The notes under the pieces are model-generated. The model searched no databases and was not told the origin of the DNA. It saw only the letters and a program-made list of their open reading frames with translations. A DNA stretch of 64,000 bases, taken from positions 16,120,001 through 16,184,000 of the forward strand of contig NC_003282.8 of assembly GCF_000002985.6 (NCBI RefSeq). Direction: 5' to 3'. Both the position numbers and the translations under genes were made by a program. Positions 50,720-62,500 of this stretch are shown here, piece by piece (position 1 is the first letter of the stretch; each line of letters starts with the position of its first letter). Origin of the DNA: Caenorhabditis elegans (taxonomy: Eukaryota; Nematoda; Chromadorea; Rhabditida; Rhabditidae).

Positions 50720-51604
50720 ACTGTTTTATAATAAATTGATATGATATTTATAGTGACAAAAAGGAGAGCTTAGGCGGGGGGCAGAGTACTCGGTGATAAG
50801 GCAAGTGTATACGAAGTGAGTGTCTTGGAAAGCAGAGTGAAAGTTCTTTGAGACTGATGGGCGGGGCGGGGCGTTGGGTCACGTGGTTCTAGATAAACCT
50901 AGATTTATGTTGATTTCGATGACATGGGAAGACAATAATAGTGGGAGAGACACGAGAGTGTTCAGAATGGAGAGACGCAGAGAGAAAACGGGGGAGATAA
51001 GATATGTGTATGCATACGTGCATTTGGTCTTTGGACTTGGTCCCGCCAATTTGCATAGCGTTTGATTTTTGGTCCGGTAAAGGTTTTTTTCTGGGAAATT
51101 ATGATTTTTAAAAATATAAAAAATTTTAAATTTCATTTACCAAATTTCATTTTTTTTCCAAATTTTTGCTGTTTCAAACGTTCCATTTCTTCTAGTAAAC
51201 TTTAAGAAAAGTATTTGCAGTTTCTATCTATAACATTTTAAAATAAATTGAATTCTTCCAAGAATTGCAAGTTTTTAGCATAAAAACTCAAAAATAAATT
51301 CGAATTTTCATTGAAAATTTTTTTCTGTTTCAAAATATTAATTTAAAAAAAAAGAAAACTTTTATTTTCAATACATAGCCGTTTTGGTCAGTTTTCTCAA
51401 AGATCTGTAGATTCTATATTTCTTACACCGCCCGACTGCCCATCTGCACTTTGTGCACAGAGTAGCACGGACACCCAATCTTACGTTGTAACAGAGGGGT
51501 CACTTTATTTGAAAAACGAGAGACACATGCGTTTTTCACGTGATTCCACGAATTTTCTTATCAACTCTCAATCTTTAGTGATAAAAAAGAACATTGAACC
51601 TATG
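50720..51604. promoter_or_regulatory. gln-3 upstream region, plus two piRNA cores
   Basis: TGATAAG at 50794-50800 is a GATA-factor site (ELT-2 type in the intestine), about 175 bp upstream of the gln-3 start. An A/T-rich TTTATAATAAATTGATATG stretch at about 50725-50750 could serve as core promoter. G/C-rich patches at 50770-50880 and 51425-51500 (CACCGCCCGACTGCCCATCT) stand out but are not identified. Plus piRNA cores at 51169 and 51325 point away from gln-3. Confidence 0.55.
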
Positions 51605-52281
51605 AAAGAAAAAATAAAAGATTTGAAAGTTGGGGAAGTGATACAATGATTGAAATATTTTTGAAATAAGAATGTTTTTTTGAAAATAAATTTCACTGTT
51701 TCTTACTGTCTATAATTTATCCTGATTTTTTTCGCTTACGTTATAGAAAAAATAAAAGATTTGAAAGTTGGGGAAGTGATACAATGATTGAAATATTTTT
51801 TGAAATAAGAATGTTTTTTTGAAAATAAATTTCACTGTTTCTTACTGTCTATAATTTATCCTGATTTTTTTCGCTTACGTTATAGAAAAAATAAAAGATT
51901 TGAAAGTTGGGGAAGTGATACAATGATTGAAATATTTTTTGAAATAAGAATGTTTTTTTGAAAATAAATTTCACTGTTTCTTACTGTCTATAATTTATCC
52001 TGATTTTTTTCGCTTACGTTATAGAAAAAATAAAAGATTTGAAAGTTGGGGAAGTGATACAATGATTGAAATATTTTTTGAAATAAGAATGTTTTTTTGA
52101 AAATAAATTTCACTGTTTCTTACTGTCTATAATTTATCCTGATTTTTTTCGCTTACGTTATAGAAAAAATAAAAGATTTGAAAGTTGGGGAAGTGATACA
52201 ATGATTGAAATATTTTTTGAAATAAGAATGTTTTTTTGAAAATAAATTTCACTGTTTCTTACTGTCTATAATTTATCCTGA
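51605..52281. repeat. 139-bp satellite, about five copies
   Basis: The landmark ATTTGAAAGTTGGGG recurs at 51621, 51759, 51898, 52037 and 52176 (138, 139, 139, 139 bp apart). Copies are essentially identical, differing in a T-run, so amplification is recent. Each unit contains TTTCACTGTTTCTTACTGTC, a one-mismatch piRNA core, and TTTCGCTTACGTTATAG. The last unit is cut by the SINE at 52283, and its end (TTTTTCGCTTACGTTATA) resumes at about 52532. Confidence 0.93.
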
Positions 52282-52282
52282 T

Positions 52283-52529
52283 GGGGGCAGATAGCTCAGT
52301 CGGTAGTGGTGGCCGCTAGCAGTCTGGAGGTCACGAGTTCAAGTCCGGCCTCACCCCCTAGGTTCACCCAGCCTCTATTGGGAAGTGGAGCAATCCACGA
52401 CTGGATTATCGGCCACAGTCCCCGGCTAGGACGTGGCTTAAATTACAGCCCAGAGGGCAGTGTACCTGAATCCCAGATCCGCAGTGCATTGCACTTGAAG
52501 AACGGATCGTCCTTTAATCCTTTTTTTTA
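52283..52529 (+). mobile_element. tRNA-derived SINE copy 2, inserted in the satellite
   Basis: The head GGGGGCAGATAGCTCAGTCG has a pol III A box (TAGCTCAGTCGG, 52292-52303) and a B box (AGTTCAAGTCC, 52336-52346) at tRNA spacing. GGGGG can pair with CCCCC near 52353, a relic of the acceptor stem. The body follows (CAGCCTCTATTGGGAAGTGG), then ACGGATCGTCCTTTAATCC and T-rich TTAATCC repeats at the 3' end. The head departs from a functional cloverleaf. It lies in the last 139-bp unit, so it is younger than that array. Confidence 0.82.
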
Positions 52530-52760
52530 ATCCTTTTTTCGCTTACGTTATATAAATAAGTAATATGGGAAAGCAAAATCAGAAAAAAAAAGTTAAAAAT
52601 CCCAATATACACCTCACTTTAAAACTCGTTTGGGAATTGAAAAATCATAAAAAATGTTCCAATCTAAAAATATTGTTATTATTCAGTTGATTTTTTTTAT
52701 AGAGAATAATGGACACATATTTTGTGAAGATTAGAAACACTACAAAAAACCGATCATCCA

Positions 52761-53160
52761 AGCTTAAGCCTAACCCTTAGCCTAAGCCTAAACCTTTACC
52801 TAAGCCTAATCCTAAAGGCAAAACCTAAGTCAAAGCCTAAGTCAAAGTCTAAATCAAAACCCAAGCCAAAGCCAAAGCCTAAGCCTCAGTCTAAGCCTAG
52901 TATAGGCCTAAGCTTGAACCTAAGCTTAAGCTTAAGCCCAAGCCTAAATCTAAGCTTAAGCCCAAGCCTAAATCTAAGCTTAAGCCTAAGCCTAGGCCTA
53001 CGCCTAGGCCTAAGCCTAGGCCTAAGCCTAGGCCTAAGCCTAGGCCTAAGCCTAGGCCTAAGTCAAAGTCAAAGCCTAAGCCTAGGCCTAAGCCTAAGTT
53101 TAAGACTAAGCCTAGGCTCAGGCCTATGCCTAAGACTAAGCCTAAGCCTATACTCAATAT
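52761..53160. repeat. Interstitial telomere-type repeat tract (GCCTAA)n
   Basis: About 400 bp of GCCTAA-derived units, the complement of the nematode telomere unit TTAGGC, with variants GCCTAGGC, GCTTAAGC and GTCAAA. The most regular part is 52980-53060, in a 12-bp CCTAAGCCTAGG phase. Frames rich in Leu-Gly or Leu-Ser through it are artefacts. Confidence 0.9.
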
Positions 53161-56100
53161 TTGGCCTACACTCAACTAATCATTGAACATTTATCGGCCA
53201 CGAAAACCTATAAAAACAAGAGAAAACGGTGATGTTTGTGTCTCGCCGTCGCACACTTTTATATAACGGAAAAATGTGGGTGGAGCCGAAATGACTCCGC
53301 CCACTATAAGAAGTTTCAATGACACACAAATATATTTGATGATGGGAGGAAATGGGCGGAGCCGGGGGTATGATGGGGGAGAGATCAACTTTTGATTTGG
53401 AATGGGAAGTATGGGAAAATATAGATTTTTTGGATTTCAAGTTAGAGAACGTATTGAAATTTTCAATAATGTGCCATTTTATTATTAGAATTTTGAAACC
53501 AGATTTTTTTTTCAAAAAAAAAATTATCAATCAAATAAAAACGTTCTGAAAATAAATTCTTCATATTCAAAACAAACTTGAAACAGTAAATTTTGCAATA
53601 AAAATTTTTTTCAGCATGTTTCCTCAATGCAAAAATGATAAAATATCAACAAAAAAATTATGTCTTGAATTCATTGTGATATAAAAAAATTTACTATTTC
53701 AAAAAATTCATAAACTTTAGTTTTTTTTTTGGTTATTTTAATACATACTCATTGAATGGTAGGCAAATAAGTTTATAAAAACGAAATTAAAAAAAAAATT
53801 ATTCAAATGTTTCAAAATCGCTGCCTAATTGTTGTAAATTTTTGATAAATATTAACAAAACGTTCGTAAAAAAATAAAATTAAAAAAAAAGAAAACGATT
53901 TCGATTTTGAAACTAGAATTTTGGTAAGGTTTCAATTTTTCTTTGTTTAGTTTTTTTCATCATAAATAAGAAATGAAATTAAATGAAATTTTTTTTTCGA
54001 AAACCTAATTTAAAATTACTGTTTCATAAGTTCTATATATAAAACTAAAAAATGTGTATTTCAGTATTTTTGATTCATCTAAATCAAAAATCAATTCAAA
54101 AATTTTACAAGGCAACCTACGCCTGCCTACACATAAAAATTCGTCATTCCAAACTTGCTCGCACTAAACACCAGAGCTCCATTCAAAGTGCAGAGCATAT
54201 CCGGTAGGTGGGCAGGTAGGCACGGCCGCCTTCAGTCGTTCCTACTTACATATTTTGTCAGATTAGTTTATATTTTCAATCTGTGTAGAAATATCAGCGG
54301 CCTTTATTTTAAAAAAAATCCATTTTTATGAATTGCGTGAAAAGGTAATTTTTTTCAAAAAAAATTACTGTTTCATACATTTAATTAACAAAATTCACGG
54401 TTTTTCAGTTCAGTTCAGTTGATTCTCCTTTTTTCCATTCTCTCCCCATTTCCGCCGACCTTTTCCTCTCACAATTAGATTTTCCGTCATTCTTACACAA
54501 CGGCGTGACCCGTCTAAAACACATTGGACGGGGGAAACTTTTTAATCTCAATGATCGAGGAAAACTTTGCTCTAGGCAGGCATCACGTGATCCCTGAAGC
54601 TTTTTTTTTGTGGAGTAAAATCCATTTGTTTTTTGAGACAGGGGGAAACGGGAAAAAGAAAAAAGAACTAAAAATTGAACAATTTTTCTTATAAATCATA
54701 TCGGAAAATTTTTGGAATTTTAAGATAACATTTTTAGGAATACTCAAATCTATTAAATTCATTGAATCATTATAGCTAAAAGTCGTGGAATAAAATAACA
54801 CTTCTGAAACAGTAAAAAAAAAGTTTCATTTTTTTACTGAACATGATTTTTTCAATTCAAAAATCTCAATTGTAAAAAATTTGCATAAAATTTAATATTG
54901 GGAAAAATTTAGAATTGTAACAGTATTTTAGTATTTCAGCCCGTTAACTAATTATAACAATAAACTGTTTTTATCATACGCAGTGCTTGAAACAGAAATT
55001 TTTTTTTAATTTTGATTTTTTAAAATTACAGATTTACAGGATTTTCACAAAACTTCTTAACTTTCTACCAAATTTAACTTAAATTTAAAATAAGAACGTT
55101 CCAAAAATCAATATATCAGTTAGTTTGTGCAGACGGGGCGCTTTGTGTAAAACAATCCGATGGCCAGGCGAAATGGAAAGCGATAAAATAAACAATTTAC
55201 GCGTTTCCCCTCAAACTTCAATTTTGGGGCATTTTAAACAACATTTGTTGAAACAGTATAAATTTTTCCATTATTTTTCTGGTTTTTTTCATTAATTGAA
55301 TTAGTAACAAGTCCAATAATTCTGAAGGAAGTAAATCAAAATTTGAACGTCAAAACACTAAAATTCAAAGTTCAGAATTTCAGCAAAAAAAGTGAAAAAC
55401 CAAAAAAAACGTTGTGATTGGAAAATTGGTGGTTGGGGGTGTGGGAAATTGGTAAAACATTGGAAGAAAGAAAAATGCTTGCTTACGTCTGTTTTTGACA
55501 CTTTAATTTTATGGAATTATTTTTGAAACGGGGAAATTGAAAAAATCGAGGGTATGCCGGAGTGATATGAGCAAATATTTCAAATGAAAATTTAAAGTTT
55601 GCAACAATGTTTTAAAAAATCATAAATTTCGAAGACGCAACATATTCATTAATAACTTTTTTTTTTGATATGAACAACTTGAAACAGTTGAAATTTTTTT
55701 TCTCAGAAATTTTAATATTCATTTTGAAAACTTTCGAAAACTTTATTTTTTCTGATTTATTAATTCGGAAAAATGAGAGTTTTTATTGATAAATTTTGAT
55801 GAAATAAATGTTTTAAAAACTATTAAAATTGAAGTCGAAAGCAAACATTTTAACTGATTCGAACATGTTTCAAATGTAAAATACTTAAATGAGATGTTTC
55901 AGAAACAGTATTTTTTGTCTCAAAGTTTATCCAATTTTAAGAATTTTAATTTTTGATCGGTAGTTAAGCTGTATATTAAAATTTTGTTCAAAAGCAATAT
56001 TGATAATAACTATTTGAAACATACTACGATTTTCTCTTAATTTCTGTATTTTTAGATCATTTTTGCACATTAAAACAAAAACTTCAACTAATTAATTCTA

Positions 56101-59100
56101 CGGAGTCTTCAGAAGAAAAAAAAACAAAAAATTTAATATGCATTTTCGTTAGGATTGAAAATAAATTAAAAAACCCTGTATTCATTCATAAAAAGTTTTT
56201 GAAAGAGTTGAGACTTTTAATTTTTTAAAATTTATGCCGAAGATTTGTTTTTTTTCGCTAATAAAGTTTTCAAAACTTTGTTCCGAACCAACAAAATGAA
56301 TGACTAAAAAAATGTGCAAAAAAACCTGAAAATTGCTCAAGTTCCTAAGTTTTTATTCGGCAAATTTGATTTATGATGTCATCTTTGAAATTAAAAACCG
56401 AAAAAAAGGTTCAGGTTGCCGGAAAACTCGAAAAAGGTAGAAATTTCCTCAGTGGAGTACAATCAATTGAGAGAATATTGAACTGAATAACACAATTCTT
56501 TGAAACAGCATCAAAAAAAAAATTAATTTGAAATTTTCACTATTTCAACTCCATTTTATTCAAACGGACATTCAGAAAAAAAAAACAATATTCGAAAAAA
56601 GTTACTCAAAAACATTAGAACATCATTTTGAAAGTTAAAACTCTAAAAAAGTTGATTAAAAGTGCAGGAAATCTTCAAAAACTTTCTGGGAGAGGACTAC
56701 ACAGAATTTGAGTTTTTTAGAACAAAAATTCTAAAATTCTTCCTTAGTCACCAAACTATCGCATAAGCTTATAAAGTTCTGATAAAGGAAACATTTTGAA
56801 ACAGCAATTTTTTTCAAACTTTTTTCTTTTAATTTTTCAACTTCATTTTATATAACTTGAATTTTTCAAAAATGACATTAGATGTTGATTTTCATTACAA
56901 ACTCAAAAATATTAAAAAATTAGAGAAAAATCACAAAAAACCAATGTACAACTGATTAGTGACCAATGCCATATAAGTTGTTTACCCCAAAATATATATT
57001 TTTCAATCCAGTTTTTTTCCCGTTTGCTGATAAAAAAAATTGTTTGTTTCGATATGTTTTAGCGGGAAAAACATATTTTCAAACTGATAATTGAGGGTAA
57101 AGGTTGATTTTTTAAATTATAAAAACTTGAATTCTACGACTTGGCAGGTTGCTGTATTAAAATTTATAAAGTAGTGTGAATTTTCAAAACAATATGAAAT
57201 AGTATAAACTTGCCTCGTTTTTTAAATGAAAAAAAATATAGGTTTAACCTCACATAGGTATAACTAGAATCCTCCTTTAATTTTTGAATGTTCCAGGCGA
57301 CTAAGTGGAATTTGTGAAAATTCAATATTTTTTTGCTGTTTCACATAATTTTTTATACAAAATAACTTTCTTTGCATTATTGCATTAGTTACCGTGAAAT
57401 GAACACTGATTAAAAAACAAGAAAAATTAAAATAAATAAAAAATATCTATATATATTTTTTTTTTTGTTAAAATATCCATTCAAAATTTGAAAAATAGAT
57501 GAGCAATTTTTCCCCTAAATTTGTTTTCGTAACCGAATTCTGTAAAAATAATTTTTTTTGTATAACTTTTTCTACTGTTTCAGTACATTTACTTCATGTT
57601 TCTATTTTATTTAAAAATCATTCTGTGCATTCTTTTTTTGGCGATATTGAAAAAATTTTCGTAATTCTGAAAAAAGCACCCGAAATTTGTCGAGTTCCGT
57701 CATTATTATGCAGTTTAATGAAGGGTTAACTTGAAAACGGTGTCAAATAATTTTTTTTTGTTTTGTCCTTTCACATCGATTGAAAAAAATTAATTTCAAA
57801 AGATTTAAAATATCCTTGTACACTACTGATTTTTAAATCAGTAATAGAATTATAAGATGATTCTGAAAATGATTTTGTTGTTATTTATCGAGAATTTTTT
57901 ATAACTTTTTAGTGATATTGGCAAATAGTTACTAATGTTACTAATAGTTACTTAACTAAAATGAAACCTAAAATATACAAAATTTTTCTGGTACTTTTAA
58001 TGTTCCACTTAAAAGTTAACCTGATTTTTTTCTTGTTCTAACATTCTCGCTCGACCAATCAGCAAAGTTAGCCACGCCCCAATGGCATCGATGATTGCTC
58101 TGGATGTTCGCAAATTCAAATCATCTTGCATATATTCAGCATAAAGATTTTTTTTAATTCTCAAAATAAAAATTTGATATAAAAAACCACAAATCTTGGA
58201 ATTTAGTCTGATTCTAGCAATTTAATTTGTTTTCACATTTTTTTTGCTTTTTTAAGAGGTCTATATACTGAGTATTGTTTTCAAAAGCTCCAGTGCTCTC
58301 GACTTAGTTTTTAGGTTCTACTAAAATTTTTCAAGAAACCACTGTTTTTGTAGTACTTTTTATACTTTTCAAAAAACAATTCAAAATCCTACGAAAATAT
58401 TTTTGAAGAAAAATTTCCCAATTCAAATGTCAGACTTTTTTAAATGATGATAGCAGCAACATCACACCAATGGTTTTTGTTTCAGAAAAAAAACATATAT
58501 TAAATTTTTGAAACTGTAATTGTTTTCACCAATTCCACAAAAGTCCAACTCGACAAAATTTGATGTTCGGTGTAGTTTGAGGTAGGTCGTAAACTCACGT
58601 GTCTACCATATAGAAAATAGACACTTTTTGTCCGTTTCACTGTGGTTGGCGATAAGAAATGTTTCGATTTTGAGTTGATAAGAGAAAACAGTTTTACGAC
58701 ACATTTTCAAAGAGAGATCTTTAGATTGAAAAAAAGGAATCAAAAACCGAAAAATTGGCTATTCGGGAAAAAATTGTAACGAAAATTATTCAACTGTTTT
58801 ACAGAGTTCATATTTTCCACTAGTTTCATTGTAATTTTATTCAATATTTGCATAGGGTATCATTGTGCATTTTCCACGTCTTCACGAAAATTTCAAGATG
58901 TTTAAGTTTTAAATTTATTGATTTTTCAGGCCAAAAAATAATTAAATTATTTTAAATTATTTTCCATCACTTCCGTTCAACTAGTATTTTGTTTTTTGAT
59001 TATTTATTTTTTGAAATTCTCGAGAAATCTCAAATTTTATCTGTCTATTTTTCGGCTATTGTTTAATTTTTGAGACAAGTTTTTTGCACCAAAAATAGTA

Positions 59101-59188
59101 AATGAACAAAAATGTATAAAATTAATAAATTTTAGTAGGAACAAGGTACACTTCTTGCCTCAAATAAATAACTATTCTGAAACAGTTT
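53161..59188. ncRNA. 21U-RNA loci block: twelve exact cores
   Basis: Plus cores start at 54019, 54368, 57336 and 57575. Minus cores span 53579-53586, 54805-54812, 54988-54995, 55249-55256, 55680-55687, 56501-56508, 56797-56804 and 59178-59185. Six consecutive minus cores cover 54.8-56.8 kb. Other content: a GTGGGTGGAGCC/GACTCCGCCCAC hairpin at 53276-53303, a GCCTGCCTAC-family pair at 54118-54235, a G/C-richer patch at 54420-54560, and another at 58045-58135 with a CCAATCAGC box. No gene recognised. Confidence 0.83.
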
Positions 59189-59528
59189 TTGTTTGAAAAA
59201 TGCAAAATTTTCAGATTATTAGAAACTGTATGTAAAATTAGTATCACAAGCAAAATGTTCATTGAACAAATTGAGAAGGTTGTAAATTGTACCCCAAAAG
59301 AAAAGGTTAATCTGAAACCGAAAAAAGTGGAAGAAATAAAAAAAATTTCGGAGCTCCACATTAATAAAATGGCCAAATGTTCACCAAAAAGAATAAATGA
59401 AAAATCGGAAACTTACAATTAGTAAGACTTTTTTTTTCAAAACTCCCAAAACTCAAAAAATGTTTCCTCTTCACAGCGAGATAGTTTATCGAAAATTAAA
59501 CACCTGCATCGAAAATTCTAATGTTTAA
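59189..59528 (+). CDS. Possible small two-exon gene, Lys-rich, unknown
   Basis: Candidate exons 59189-59421 and 59477-59528 join through a 55-bp GT-AG intron (GTAAGA ... TTCACAG), giving 94 aa. The protein is basic and Lys-rich in the middle (KEKVNLKPKKVEEIKKISEL) and ends NYEIVYRKLNTCIENSNV. The frame stays open across an ideal-size intron, with less A/T-rich sequence than its flanks. Against it: no recognised domain, an acceptor-like TTTTCAG at 59214 inside the first exon that makes the start uncertain, and a piRNA core overlapping its 5' edge. Confidence 0.25.
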
Positions 59529-62500
59529 AAATTTTCCTCGGAAACTAAGTATACAATCTGAAACCGAAAAAAAATTTGCAAAAAAAAATGTTTTCCATCA
59601 GGATTTCTGGAATTCTAAAACCAGTTAGATAGCCATTTTTTCATTTTACAGCTTAAAAAAACAAAAAACTCGTTAGAATAGCTCACATTTATCAGAAACA
59701 AATAATACGATGAAAATATGTACGACTTAAAAAGATAATATTGTGGTTTTTCTTTCTACAAATAAATGACTACCCTGAAACAGTTTTGTTTTTTTTTTTC
59801 GAAAAATGAAATTTTATCAGATTTTAAAAAATTCTCTCCGCTGACAAGTAACGAAACTAAAAATTTTAGCGCATTTTCAGACGATGAGATGTGTCTACTA
59901 AAAAATATGATCATCGAAAAAATAATAACTAAACATTTTGAAACAGAAAAAAAAAAGTTTTTTCAAAACTCCCTGTTTCTTTTTTCGTAGCTTCCAAAAT
60001 CACATTTTTTGGAAATTATGCCAGAAAAATGTAATCTTTAATAATTGCAACTTTATTAATTTATAACTTCACCAAAAGTCAGAAGTAAAAATAATAAAAC
60101 ATAATTATTTTTACAAGAAACTTTTTTCCAAAGCTATAAGTAAGATTGAACAAAACATCATCGTAATGTTTAAGAAAAAATCACCAATTTAAATATGATG
60201 ATGTTGAAACCGATAAAAATTTTGGCAAAAAAACACTTTTTTTTTCGAAATTTCTGAAAATTCAAATTAAATTAGATGCCCGAACTTTTTTCTTTGTGGT
60301 TTCCAAGATTACAGAAAAAAAGTTTATGCCAGTTCTTAAAAAATCCTCAATGTTCCAAAATATGCGAAATGAATGAGTGACAAATCTGAAACCGCAAAAA
60401 ATATATTTAAGATGTAAGATGGCCGATATTTTAGTTGCAACCGGAAATATAGAAAAATAGTTTTTTGATAATGTGACAATACTTTCACCATTTCACTAAT
60501 TTTATAATATTTATTGAAATTATTAAGTGACCACTCTGAAACAGATTTTTTTATTCCAAAATTCAAAAAAAAAATTTTAGCAATAAATTCACAAAAATGT
60601 CCATTTTTTAGGCAACCTACGCCTGCTCAGAGACTGGAAAATGTTGGGCGCCACGTCATTCTTTGTTTCAAGCAGGTAACCTAGGCAGGTAGGCATGCAT
60701 AAAGTCCAATTTCACGGTTCATTTTTCATAACAAAAATTTGTTATTGAATCATCCGCCTGGTCGGGTTTCCAAATTTCCACGTGGCCTTGAGACCGATAT
60801 CAATGTCACAAAAAGTGTTGTCGTTTTTTCTTATCATGTCTTCTTTTTTTCATCATTTTTATCAACTTTTCAACCATTTCCTAAATGTAACTTCTTGTGC
60901 CGAGAGACTACGAAATGTTAACGCTCTTGCCCGCGTCAAACCGATCAAAAAGATGAAGAAAAAACCAAGAAGATGGCGCGATTCGTCTCAGATCAACGAC
61001 CACAATTTGTCTTCGCCTTCGTCTCCGAGTTTCTCTGCGTCTCTTCAATTTTCCACTCTCTCTCCTGTTCTTTCTTATCAGTTAATGGCCTCAGAAAACA
61101 GAGAAAATGTTCTTCTCGAGGCTGTAGAGACTGTGAGAATTGGTGGAGGGTGGCGAGAGAAACAGAGGCGATGTTTGTGTTGAAGATAAGGAGTTGAAGG
61201 GACAAATGATGATCTTAAGTTGGTTTCTTCTAGAAACATTGCACTTTTGTTAGGGATCTAGATGGAGACAGTTTACTGGTAGCGAAAAGGGCAGCCGACA
61301 TTTTACAGGAGTCGAAAAAAAGTAGCCGTCAAGTTATGGGACACCATTCTGCAAGTGGAGGTTTTGGGGAAGCAGCCGACATCTCGCGGGCCAACTTAAC
61401 CCCTGTTACAGCGTACAGCCGACACTTCAAGGGTTGTTATGTTTTTTCAAATGTTTTTTCAAACAGTGCCTTTCAATTGGCGCAATTTTTTCACAATTTT
61501 TGAGATTCCAAGCAATATTATAAAAATGTTTGATGAAAACAAATATACAATGTGAAACAGAAAAAAATTGGGATTTTTTTACATTTTGGATTCTATTTTG
61601 AAAATGACTTAGATCAAATGATGCAATGTTTCAGCAATTCGGTGAAAGTATATGTGACCAATCTGAAACAAGAAAAATTTGAGATTTCAAGAAAACTGGC
61701 ACTTTTTAGTTTATGCCTACTAGCCTGCCTACCGCCTATTTTCTGCAATTCTGTGTGAGTTCCGGTGTCTGATGGCAGTAGACTTGTGTGAAGGCGGATG
61801 ATAGGCGTTGGTAGGCAGGCGTTTTAGAACGATTCAAATGAATGTACAAACTGAAACAATATGAAGTTTTTAATGTTTGGGGAAAAATGTTTTTTCCATC
61901 ATTGAAATTGTTTCAATTTTTACCGCCAAACATTATTAAAAAAGGTGAAACGGGAGAAGTTTTGAAAATTTAGGATTTTCTAAGGAGTTTTTTGGTCTGT
62001 TATGTTCAGGTTGCAACGCTTTTTATCCAAGCAATGCAAATAATGTGAACGGAAATTATGAATAACCTGTCTGAAACAGGAAACTTTTTTTTTGTGAAGC
62101 GATACAAAATCATGAAAATTTAAAAGAGCTGAGATTTTTGTTTGAACGATCATGTTAATAACCGCCTAACTTGTTATCAAAGAGCTAAACTAAAACTGAA
62201 GAATTATTTCAAACTTTTTCAAAAGAATAAGAGAAACATGTGAAACGGAATTTTTTTTTGGAAATTTTGATTTTTTTTTTTGCAATTATTTTTTTTCAAT
62301 TCAGAGGATGTTAGCGAGATTTGCAATAGTTTTTATTTTATTTTTTTGTGTCTGAAACTGAAAACATTGCCGAAAATGAGAATAAGGTAATGCTCCGCAT
62401 TTTTAGCGGAACAAAAGTATGAAGAGAAAATTCGAACGTTTATATTTAGATAAAAGTCATGGTTGTGGTTGATAAGAATAGCTTTGCTCATGCTTACGTG

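Noticed and set aside
52283-52358. A functional tRNA gene
   Set aside because: A and B boxes and a partial acceptor stem exist, but the D and T stems do not form properly and the sequence continues into a SINE body seen again in gln-3 intron 2.
52897-53186. Leu-Gly and Leu-Ser repeat proteins of about 90 residues
   Set aside because: Artefacts of translating the degenerate GCCTAA telomere-type tract.
60782-61183. A 133-codon Ser/Lys-rich + strand gene
   Set aside because: Two overlapping alternative frames are equally open, there is no domain, and it looks compositional; recorded only as a G/C-rich island.
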